Part shown: piece after piece, positions 17,348 through 24,585 of the stretch
Layout: each line of letters opens with the position of its first letter
Position numbering within the stretch: the first letter of the stretch is position 1
Assembly (NCBI GenBank): GCA_965199055.1
Contig: CBDAQR010000004.1
Location: 682,001 to 746,000, forward strand
Direction of reading: 5' to 3'
Length of the DNA: 64,000 nucleotides
DNA from: CBDAQR01 sp965199055
GTDB lineage: Bacteria > Pseudomonadota > Gammaproteobacteria > Pseudomonadales > Halieaceae
The notes under the pieces: generated by a model
Told to the model about the DNA's origin: nothing
Seen by the model: only the letters and a program-made list of their open reading frames with translations
Database searches by the model: none
Position numbers and translations under genes: made by a program

Positions 17348-18105
17348 CGGATATGTTTGATGTGACTGACAAAGTCGTACTGATCACCGGCGGGAGTCGG
17401 GGGCTGGGTAGGGCGATGAGCCTCGAGTTTGCGGCGCGCGGTGCCAAGGTGGTTGTCGCCAGTCGCAAGCTCGAGGAATGCGAGAAAGTGGCTGGCGATA
17501 TTCGTGAACGAGGAGGTGATGCGCTTGCCATCGCCTGCCATGTGGGCGAGTGGGATTCCCTCGCAGACGTGCTCAATACGGTGGTATCGCACTACGGGCG
17601 CATAGACGTGTTGATTAACAATGCGGGTATGTCTCCAGTGGCACCCTCGCTGTTGGAGACCAGTGAAGCATTGTTCGACAAGATCATCGACGTGAACTTG
17701 AAAGGTCCCACTCGATTGACTGCGCTGGCCGCAACGCGAATGGCGGAGACCGGCGGTGGTGCGGTAATCAATATCAGTTCGGTGGCCTCCACCAGGCCCA
17801 ATCCGCTAACCACGACTTACAGTGCAGCCAAAGCGGGGCTCAATGCCTTGACGGTGGCCACTGCCCAGGAATATGCGCCCGTAGGCGTGCGCGTTAACTG
17901 TATCGTCTGCGGTACGTTCGATACTGATGCTGCCGCAGGTTTCGTGCGAAACGAGCAAACCCTGCCTCACGTTATCGAGCCCATTGCTCTCAAGCGCGTG
18001 GGCGAGCCCGAGGAAGTGGTGGGCGCCGCTTTGTATTTTGCGTCGGCGGCCAGCAGCTACACCACGGGTACCACCGTCACGATCGACGGTGGGGTAAGGC
18101 CCTAA
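17344..18105 (+). CDS. SDR family oxidoreductase
   Basis: A classical 253-residue short-chain dehydrogenase/reductase. Cofactor motif TGGSRGLG at residues 15-22, NNAG near 92-95, catalytic Ser at 145/146, Tyr159 and Lys163 in YSAAK, and a typical YTTGTTVTIDGG ending. Arg at position 41 after the second strand (ASRKLEE) suggests NADP(H). The substrate is likely a hydroxyacyl-CoA or alcohol/ketone of the local pathway. It starts inside the end of the kinase gene (4 bp overlap) and is followed 13 bp later by another SDR. Confidence 0.9.
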   Translation: MTDMFDVTDKVVLITGGSRGLGRAMSLEFAARGAKVVVASRKLEECEKVAGDIRERGGDALAIACHVGEWDSLADVLNTVVSHYGRIDVLINNAGMSPVAPSLLETSEALFDKIIDVNLKGPTRLTALAATRMAETGGGAVINISSVASTRPNPLTTTYSAAKAGLNALTVATAQEYAPVGVRVNCIVCGTFDTDAAAGFVRNEQTLPHVIEPIALKRVGEPEEVVGAALYFASAASSYTTGTTVTIDGGVRP

Positions 18106-18118
18106 GAAGGAGAGAGAA

Positions 18119-18949
18119 ATGGTCAGTTGGCAGGGTAAATCGGCGCTCGTGACCGGCGCTGGCACGGGTATCGGCAAAGAAGTCAGCAAAGAGCTGGCTC
18201 GTCGTGGCGCCATCGTTTATGTCTCAGCGCTAACACACGCCGAGGCTCAGAGCGTCGTTGCCGACATCGAAACACTCGGGGGTAGGGCTCATGCCGTGGT
18301 CTTGGACGTTACCGATCACACCAGACTGCGAGAGGTGATGGAACTGGTGGTCGCGGAACAGGGCCAGCTCGACCTGGTAATCAATAATGCAGGCATCATC
18401 TTTGTGGGAGAGTACTTCGATATGGATGATGCTTACCTGGAGCAGCTGGTCGATGTGAACATCACTGCCGTCATGAAGGGTACGCTATACGCCTATCGCA
18501 TCATGAAATCACAGGGTCATGGGCTGATTGCCAACGTGGCGTCGCAGGGCGGTTTAATGGCGGTGGGTTCGATGGCAGCGTATTCGGCCAGCAAGCACGC
18601 GGTAGTGGGCTTAACTGAATCGGTCGCCGGCGAAGCGCGTGAGTTTGGGGTGCAACTGCAAGCCATTTGCCCCGGTAATGTGGCTTCGGAAATGTTGACC
18701 AAGGCCAAGACCCGGGGAACCTCGGCTCAGGGAGTGCTCGACAGCTTACCTAAGGTGATGCCTACGGATGCGGCTGCCCATTATATTGTCGATAATCTCG
18801 GCAACGGTAAGCACAAGATTGTCGTCACCGCGTTGGCAAAACTTCTCTATCTGCTGGTGCGTATTTGGCCCGGCTTCGGCCGCTTTGGCGCCCACAACTC
18901 GATGCTGCAATTCCGCCAGCGCCGGGATGACTCCCTCAACCAGCACTAG
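18119..18949 (+). CDS. SDR family oxidoreductase
   Basis: A 276-residue SDR with TGAGTGIG (residues 12-19), NNAG (89-92), Ser142, Tyr155 and Lys159 (YSASK). The C-terminal tail is longer than classical SDRs, with a hydrophobic stretch LAKLLYLLVRIWPGFGRFG followed by basic residues, suggesting membrane association as in several lipid/retinol-type SDRs. A strong AGGAGAG site precedes the ATG. It is the last gene of the ACAD/kinase/SDR operon and its stop overlaps the converging Tat-lipoprotein SDR gene by 4 bp. Confidence 0.88.
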   Translation: MVSWQGKSALVTGAGTGIGKEVSKELARRGAIVYVSALTHAEAQSVVADIETLGGRAHAVVLDVTDHTRLREVMELVVAEQGQLDLVINNAGIIFVGEYFDMDDAYLEQLVDVNITAVMKGTLYAYRIMKSQGHGLIANVASQGGLMAVGSMAAYSASKHAVVGLTESVAGEAREFGVQLQAICPGNVASEMLTKAKTRGTSAQGVLDSLPKVMPTDAAAHYIVDNLGNGKHKIVVTALAKLLYLLVRIWPGFGRFGAHNSMLQFRQRRDDSLNQH

Positions 18950-19959
18950 ATGTAGCCTTCCAGCATGCCCTGGGTTTCTTGCCATAACCGCGCTGCCAGG
19001 GCTTTATCGTAAACGTGGTTCGGCACGTTAACGACGACTGGATTGCAATCCTCGAAATAGGCACCGCTTACACCAGCGATGAGTGGGTTGGTGGCGACGT
19101 AGACCTGGGTGGCGGCGCCTTCGGCGGTGGTTTTCTGAATGACTTGCGCCACATTGTTGTAGAGAAAGCCGATGAAGCCGTCGGCATTACGGCCTATATT
19201 GGTCTTCACAAAACCAGGGTGAATGACATTTGAGGTGGTGTCCGAGTCCTTGAGTAACTCGGATAGCTGCAGCGAGAACAGCGCGTTGCCGAGCTTGGAG
19301 CGGCCGTACGCCTGGCCGGCATCGTACTCACCTTCGCCGCGTAAGTTGTCGAAATCGATTCCCACGGCCGGGGCACCCAGGTAACCCATCTGGCTGCCCA
19401 CATGCACAATGCGTCCATTCTCGGCTTCCTGCACCAACGGCAACAGGTTCATCGTCACCACCACGTGTCCGAGGTAGTTAATGACCCAGATTTTTTCCAT
19501 GCCGTTAATCAATTCGAAGTCGGTGAAGCTGCCAATGCCGGCATTGAGAATGAGCATGTCGAGCGGCATACCCATGGCCTTCACCGTATCGGCACAGGCG
19601 ACACAGGATTCGAAGTCGGACAATTCCAGGGCGACGGGGGTGGTGTTACCCTGCACGCTATCACAGGCTTTCTTGGCTTTCTCCAAGGTGCGTCCCGTGC
19701 CAATAACGTGGGCACCTCGCAGCGCCAGAACCCGCATCGTCTCGTAACCCACTCCAGAGTTGCAGCCCGTGACAAGCGCGGTCATGCCAGACAGGTCCAT
19801 ACCTTCAGTCACTTCCTCGGCAGTGGATTTTGCGCCATAGGGCCCCACCGGCAGGCTCGTGTCGATGGATACCGCGTCTTCGCCACCGCAGGCAGCGAGG
19901 CTGCCTGCGCCTGCACCAATGGCCGATACCTGTAAAAATTGTCTGCGATTAATGGCCAT
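18946..19959 (-). CDS. Exported SDR family oxidoreductase with Tat-lipoprotein signal
   Basis: The ATG at 19959 gives a 337-residue protein that begins MAINRRQFLQVSAIGAGAG and reaches a lipobox SLAAC with Cys24. It thus has a twin-arginine signal combined with a lipidation site. The body is an extended SDR: TGCNSGVG cofactor loop, LILNAGIG, and YGRSK catalytic Tyr/Lys, similar to protochlorophyllide reductase/retinol dehydrogenase-like SDRs. Tat export would let it leave the cytoplasm with NAD(P) bound. The start lies within the end of the MFS gene (11 bp overlap), suggesting coupled translation. A longer frame to 20007 exists but lacks the signal at its N-terminus. Confidence 0.85.
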   Translation of the reverse strand: MAINRRQFLQVSAIGAGAGSLAACGGEDAVSIDTSLPVGPYGAKSTAEEVTEGMDLSGMTALVTGCNSGVGYETMRVLALRGAHVIGTGRTLEKAKKACDSVQGNTTPVALELSDFESCVACADTVKAMGMPLDMLILNAGIGSFTDFELINGMEKIWVINYLGHVVVTMNLLPLVQEAENGRIVHVGSQMGYLGAPAVGIDFDNLRGEGEYDAGQAYGRSKLGNALFSLQLSELLKDSDTTSNVIHPGFVKTNIGRNADGFIGFLYNNVAQVIQKTTAEGAATQVYVATNPLIAGVSGAYFEDCNPVVVNVPNHVYDKALAARLWQETQGMLEGYI

Positions 19960-21238
19960 GAGCCGCCTCCCTTCCGCGCTGTTCGTTAACAGTAAATAAT
20001 AGAACAAGTCCCGCTACAAAAAAGCTCAGTGTCGACAGTATCGCGAGGCGATGGTCGCCGCCGCTCATGCGATTGATCAAGCCGTAACTCAATGGTCCGA
20101 GAATAGCCGCGGCCCTCGCCGCCAGGCCCCATAGGCCAAAGAATTCTGCGGTACGCTCCACGGGTGTGAATTCGCCCACCAGTGCGCGACCGCCAGCCTG
20201 GGTCGCCCCCATGGCCAGACCAATGAGATTTCCTGCAATCCAGAAATTGGCTTCGCTCTCGGCGACAACCGCGAGCAAGCCCGCAAAGATCCACACTAGC
20301 AGTGCAACGGCCAGACTCGGTACAGAGCCAAAGTGATCCTGGGCGAAACCAAACAGGAAGGCACCGATAGCTGCTGTGAAGTTCACCACCATGATAAGGA
20401 TGATCAGTTGCTGGCTATCAAAGCCCATGACTTCCTGAGCATAGATCGCGGCGATGACGATAACGGTGGCAACGCCAGCCTGAAACAGGGTCAGGCACAT
20501 GAGAAAGCGGAACAAGTCCTTGAGTTGGGCTGCGTGAGAGAGGGTGTTGAAAACCTCTCGGAATCCCTCCCGCACGTAGCTCCCGGCGGAATCCAGTGGG
20601 CGTGGTACCGCGCGCTCCTTCAGCCATTGAAAGGTGGGAAACGCGGCGAGGGCAAATATGGCTGCGGTAATCAAAAGGGTAACGGGCACATAGTCGGCGG
20701 CGGTTTGTCCGGCGGCCGAGGCCCAGTTTATATAGGCGAGGCAACTACCCAGAGTGAGCAGGCCGCCAAAATATCCCAGACTCCAACCCCAGCCCGATAC
20801 CCGGCCCATCTTGCCGCTATCGGCAATTTCCGGAAGGAAGGCTGCAATCAGGTTTTCACCACTGGCAAAGGCGATGGCCGATAGCACCAGCAGTGGCATG
20901 GCCAATAACACCTGTCCTTGGCCAGGGATGGATAGCGCCGCCGTCGCTGTTACACACAGGATTGTGCTCGCCAGCAGGAAGCGTTTCTTGCTGGCGCGGT
21001 AATCGGCGATGGCGCCCACAATTGGTGCAGATAGCAGTACAAAGAAATTGGCCGCTGCTATACACATGGTCCATAGCAGCGTGGCGCTGCCGGGTGAGGC
21101 CGCCTCAAGGTCGGCGGCGATAACGCCGACAAAAAAGGCGCTGTAGATGGTCGTCAGTACAACGGTCGCATAGCCGGAATTGGCGAAATCGTAGAACGCC
21201 CAGGACCAGATTTCCCGGGTGGATACCTCAGATGTCAT
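19949..21238 (-). CDS. MFS transporter, UMF1 family
   Basis: A 429-residue permease with about 11-12 membrane segments. The N-terminal SWAFYDFANSGYATVVLTTI motif is diagnostic of the UMF1/Atg22-related branch of the major facilitator superfamily. A LVGEFTPVERTAEFFGLWG loop lies in the second half. The substrates of bacterial UMF1 proteins are largely unknown; eukaryotic Atg22 exports amino acids from vacuoles. It lies between the Tat-SDR gene and the TetR gene on the same strand, so it is likely part of one regulated unit. It could import or export an intermediate after outer-membrane uptake by the receptor at 22126. Confidence 0.88.
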   Translation of the reverse strand: MTSEVSTREIWSWAFYDFANSGYATVVLTTIYSAFFVGVIAADLEAASPGSATLLWTMCIAAANFFVLLSAPIVGAIADYRASKKRFLLASTILCVTATAALSIPGQGQVLLAMPLLVLSAIAFASGENLIAAFLPEIADSGKMGRVSGWGWSLGYFGGLLTLGSCLAYINWASAAGQTAADYVPVTLLITAAIFALAAFPTFQWLKERAVPRPLDSAGSYVREGFREVFNTLSHAAQLKDLFRFLMCLTLFQAGVATVIVIAAIYAQEVMGFDSQQLIILIMVVNFTAAIGAFLFGFAQDHFGSVPSLAVALLVWIFAGLLAVVAESEANFWIAGNLIGLAMGATQAGGRALVGEFTPVERTAEFFGLWGLAARAAAILGPLSYGLINRMSGGDHRLAILSTLSFFVAGLVLLFTVNEQRGREAAHGH

Positions 21239-21293
21239 GAACGACCCAGTGGCTGTTAGTGTCGGCAGTATAGCGCTCTGTTGAGCCCAACCA

Positions 21294-21914
21294 CTAGCGC
21301 TGCGATTGCAGCCCGTTGATTAACAGTCGCACCACCGCTCGAATGGAGTGCTCATCGAGGAAAGGTCGATAGAGCAGGGAGATGGTAAGCCGGGTATAAA
21401 GATCGAAGAAGGCATCGCGGTGCTGCTCCAGTAGTGGGTGCGCTTCAATCACGGTGCTAAGTGATAGCTGCAGAATGCTGCGAAGGGTTTCCTCCTGTGA
21501 TTGCAGGGGAATGGCATCGAGCCCCTCGGATTCCTGGATAGAGCGCAGAAAGCGGGCATATAAATTGTCACCCTGGGAGCCTGCATTGACGAAGACCAAC
21601 GCTGCGGTGAGTTGATCTTCCAGGCCCTCGATACCTGCGAGGTGTGCGGCGAGCTGGCGGGCGCTGCCATCAAAGACTTTACGTACAGCGGCAAAGTAAA
21701 TGGCGCTGATATTGGGAAAGTGCTTATAGAGCGTTGGCCGGGTGACACCCGCCGTGCGCGCTACCTCCGCCATGGTCACTTTGGCGGGCTCAGAGTGCAG
21801 TGCGCACTCGATATAAGCATCGATCAGCCGGTGTTGGGCCTCGGTCTCCGATGTGGGCCTATCGCCTGACCAGATAGGCGCTCGCGCTGAAGTCGTTTCC
21901 ATTTTCAGTGTCAT
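21294..21914 (-). CDS. TetR family transcriptional regulator
   Basis: A 206-residue regulator whose helix-turn-helix is KVTMAEVARTAGVTRPTLYKHFPNISAIYF. It is divergent from the TonB receptor/DUF3604 genes and upstream of the MFS and Tat-SDR genes. A 12-bp palindrome sits directly in front of its start codon and two longer inverted repeats sit nearer to the receptor gene, so it probably represses itself and the uptake genes. An alternative ATG 12 bp downstream would only trim four residues. The inducer is presumably the imported compound or its CoA ester. Confidence 0.88.
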   Translation of the reverse strand: MTLKMETTSARAPIWSGDRPTSETEAQHRLIDAYIECALHSEPAKVTMAEVARTAGVTRPTLYKHFPNISAIYFAAVRKVFDGSARQLAAHLAGIEGLEDQLTAALVFVNAGSQGDNLYARFLRSIQESEGLDAIPLQSQEETLRSILQLSLSTVIEAHPLLEQHRDAFFDLYTRLTISLLYRPFLDEHSIRAVVRLLINGLQSQR

Positions 21915-21921
21915 GATAAGT

Positions 21922-21933
21922 TTAACTAGTTAA
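21922..21933. promoter_or_regulatory. 12-bp palindrome, candidate autoregulatory operator
   Basis: TTAACTAGTTAA is perfectly palindromic and lies 8 bp upstream of the TetR start codon, where binding would block transcription. Extended by flanks (21921-21934) it reads TTTAACTAGTTAAC. That differs at one terminal defined position from the actinobacterial KstR consensus TnnAACnnGTTnnA, a regulator of cholesterol catabolism. Similarity only; homology of the regulator to KstR is not established. Confidence 0.45.
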
Positions 21934-22039
21934 CCACGGTAATTGGTCAGCCATCCATAAAATATAACAAAATCATAAAGATAAGAAGTTTTCTTCAACT
22001 CAATATGATTGTTGTGCGTGCCAACTAAATGCGCTACAT

Positions 22040-22064
22040 TTTACACATAGAATAAATGTGTAAA
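22040..22064. promoter_or_regulatory. Inverted repeat upstream of TonB receptor, candidate operator 1
   Basis: TTTACACAT-N7-ATGTGTAAA has perfect 9-bp arms, the strongest dyad symmetry found in any intergenic region of this window. It lies about 60-85 bp upstream of the receptor start. It could also form an RNA hairpin, but there is no U-tract, so an operator is the simpler reading. Confidence 0.5.
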
Positions 22065-22069
22065 GTTTA

Positions 22070-22093
22070 TGTTTCAACGTAAAACTTGAAACA
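22070..22093. promoter_or_regulatory. Inverted repeat upstream of TonB receptor, candidate operator 2
   Basis: TGTTTCAA-N8-TTGAAACA has perfect 8-bp arms and follows operator candidate 1 after only 5 bp. Two adjacent dyads in one promoter suggest either cooperative binding of the TetR protein (21294-21914) or sites for two regulators. It ends 32 bp before the receptor start codon. Confidence 0.48.
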
Positions 22094-22125
22094 CGCCGGC
22101 ATCTGAAGCACCGGGGATAATAAGT

Positions 22126-24552
22126 ATGAAAACGAAGAAACGCACCCACCCGCACCGAATACCGTTGACCGCGCTGGTTGCTGCCATGGCGCTGGAGACA
22201 GGTTTGCCTGCTGCCGTGCATGCCCAGGCCGGTGCCCTTGAAGAAGTGATAGTCGTGGCCCGGAAGCGGGAGGAATCACTGCAGGAAACGCCGATCGCAG
22301 TGACAGCCCTCGGCGCCGAAGATTTGCGTGCCGCCCAGATTACCAGCGTGGGTGATATGACACGGCAGGCCCCCGGCCTGACTCGTCGCGAAGGTCGCAA
22401 GGCCGCCGAGTTTGCGATTCGGGGGGTGGGTACTCGCTCGGCTGATGCTGCCGCGGAGCCGGGTGTGGGTGTCTATGTCGATTCCATTTACATCCCGAGG
22501 AACGATGCCCAACTGGTCGACGTCATTAACATGGAGTCGATTCAGGTACTGCGAGGCCCGCAGGGAACCCTGTTTGGCAAGAACACCATCGGCGGTGCCA
22601 TATTGCTGACGACCAAGAAGCCAGACTTACAGCTGGTTGAAGGTTTCGCCGAGGTACGCGTGGGTGATCTTGATCGCCTGGACCTGCGCGGTGGTATCAG
22701 TGGCCCGATAATCGAAGATAGCCTGGCGGGGGCGATCATTCTCGATTATACGAAGGCCGACGGTTATCGCGACGATCCCTTTACAGGAGAAGACTATGGC
22801 GACCGGGACCGACAATCAGCGATGGGCCAACTGCGCTACCAGGGAGAGGCGCTGACCGCGGATCTAATGTTGTTCTATGGCGAGGTGCAGGAGAACACGG
22901 CGCCAACCAACTGTCTCTGGGCGCAGGCCACGGCCTTGCAGGGTTTCGTGACTCCTGGGCAGGTCAGCCCGTACCGTGAGGTCTGTGATCGCAGCTGGGA
23001 CCTGGTCGATGATGAAGAGGTCAGTCTGGATCGTTCGCCGCTGGAATACGAGATCACCAATACTATGGCCGGCCTGACATTGGCGTGGGAGTTCGAGAGT
23101 TTTACGCTAAAGAGCATTACCGGCTACCTGTATCAGGATGATCTCAGTAACTCCTTCGATATCGATGCCACCGACGCTTATCCGCTATCAAATGTTTGGG
23201 AGCCGCGTCGTCAGTTACAGGCCAACGGCATCTCTGCCTGGGATCAGGAGCGAACGTTCCTGTCCCAGGAATTCCAGATTGTCGGCGATGCCTATGACAG
23301 CTTCCTGGAATACACCGTCGGTGCGTTTTATTCGAATGAGCAGATCGACGATGACGCGGGCGGGCAGATGCTCGGGCCAGGTGGCTTCATCGGCACACTC
23401 TTGCCCAATGACCAGGTGTCGGTATTTCCACCAGCCGCGGTAGGATTTCGCCAGGCATTTGTGCGCGAATTCGACAACACCAGCGCCGCCATCTTTGGGC
23501 AGGCCATCTTGAACCTGTCCGATTACTGGCAGCTAACGCTGGGGGCGCGATACAACTACGACGAAAAAGAAACCGAGCAGCTCAACTACGCCAGTGCCAC
23601 ACCGTCTCCGGGTGTGATTTCCGTTGCGGAATTCAACGCGCTCGAGAACTTTGTCCATGAGGTGGTTCCCGATCCGGTTAACCCCAACCCGAAAGGCGAT
23701 GATGATTGGACAGAGTTCAATCCAGCCATCACTTTGACCATGTTTACACCCGAAAGCTGGCAGGGTGATGTGTTTGATGGCGGGATGCTCTACGCCAGTT
23801 GGAGCGAGGGCTTCAAGGCCGGCGGATTTGCGCCGTTTGGGGAAGAGTTTCTACCCTTCGACCCAGAAGAAGTGCAGACCTGGGAGTTGGGATACAAGCT
23901 CAACCTGTTGTCTAACCGCGCACGCCTCAACGGAGCCTTCTATTACTCTAACTACGACGACATGCAGATCGTCGTGACCCGCACTATACCCAATGAAGAT
24001 CCAGACCTGCCCCCAACAACACTCAATGGCATCGCCAATGCGGGTGAGGCGACTATTTGGGGGGCGGAGTTGGAGCTGAGTTTGTTGCCGTTCGAGGGCA
24101 TGTTTATCGGCTTCAATGCCAGTTATACCGACACTGAGTACGACGAGTTTCTGGACCAGGATGGCGCGGGCAACGTGATCGACCGGTCCGATGAGCCCTT
24201 CGCCTTTATACCCGAGCAAACCTACACACTCATCATGCAGTATGACTGGATGACTTCTGTCGGTTTGTTTACGCCGCGCGTGCAGGGTGCCTATATGGAC
24301 GAAGTCTTTTTTGGTCTCGACCCCGTATCGGCGACCTTCGATGAGGCGACGCTGGACGACTATACCCTGTGGAACTTTCGCCTGGCCTGGTCCGAAGCGG
24401 TCGAGGGACTTGAGCTAGCCGCTTTCGTGAACAACTTTACCGATGAGGAGTACTTCGGAACCGGGATTGGTTCTGCAGGAGGCGTTGGGGCATTTGCTCT
24501 GTTGCCCGGTAAACAACGCACTTACGGCGTCGAGGCCCTGTACCGCTGGTAG
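22126..24552 (+). CDS. TonB-dependent receptor
   Basis: An 808-residue outer-membrane receptor. Signal peptide to about AHA/Q (residue 33-35), then LEEVIVVARKREESLQETPIAV, the plug motifs FAIRGVGTRSADAA and IQVLRGPQGTLFGKNTIGGA, and a beta-barrel ending YGVEALYRW with the aromatic last residue. It is the same receptor subtype as 6344-8914 but clearly diverged, so the two likely take up different ligands. The upstream region holds two strong inverted repeats facing a TetR gene, so expression is probably inducible. The DUF3604 lipoprotein gene follows after about 30 bp. Confidence 0.93.
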   Translation: MKTKKRTHPHRIPLTALVAAMALETGLPAAVHAQAGALEEVIVVARKREESLQETPIAVTALGAEDLRAAQITSVGDMTRQAPGLTRREGRKAAEFAIRGVGTRSADAAAEPGVGVYVDSIYIPRNDAQLVDVINMESIQVLRGPQGTLFGKNTIGGAILLTTKKPDLQLVEGFAEVRVGDLDRLDLRGGISGPIIEDSLAGAIILDYTKADGYRDDPFTGEDYGDRDRQSAMGQLRYQGEALTADLMLFYGEVQENTAPTNCLWAQATALQGFVTPGQVSPYREVCDRSWDLVDDEEVSLDRSPLEYEITNTMAGLTLAWEFESFTLKSITGYLYQDDLSNSFDIDATDAYPLSNVWEPRRQLQANGISAWDQERTFLSQEFQIVGDAYDSFLEYTVGAFYSNEQIDDDAGGQMLGPGGFIGTLLPNDQVSVFPPAAVGFRQAFVREFDNTSAAIFGQAILNLSDYWQLTLGARYNYDEKETEQLNYASATPSPGVISVAEFNALENFVHEVVPDPVNPNPKGDDDWTEFNPAITLTMFTPESWQGDVFDGGMLYASWSEGFKAGGFAPFGEEFLPFDPEEVQTWELGYKLNLLSNRARLNGAFYYSNYDDMQIVVTRTIPNEDPDLPPTTLNGIANAGEATIWGAELELSLLPFEGMFIGFNASYTDTEYDEFLDQDGAGNVIDRSDEPFAFIPEQTYTLIMQYDWMTSVGLFTPRVQGAYMDEVFFGLDPVSATFDEATLDDYTLWNFRLAWSEAVEGLELAAFVNNFTDEEYFGTGIGSAGGVGAFALLPGKQRTYGVEALYRW

Positions 24553-24585
24553 CGGCGGCACCACTGCAAAGAATAGGACTTGATT

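Noticed and set aside
22040..22093. Transcription terminator or attenuator hairpins before the TonB receptor
   Set aside because: The stems are AT-rich and no T-run follows in either direction, so operators are more likely.
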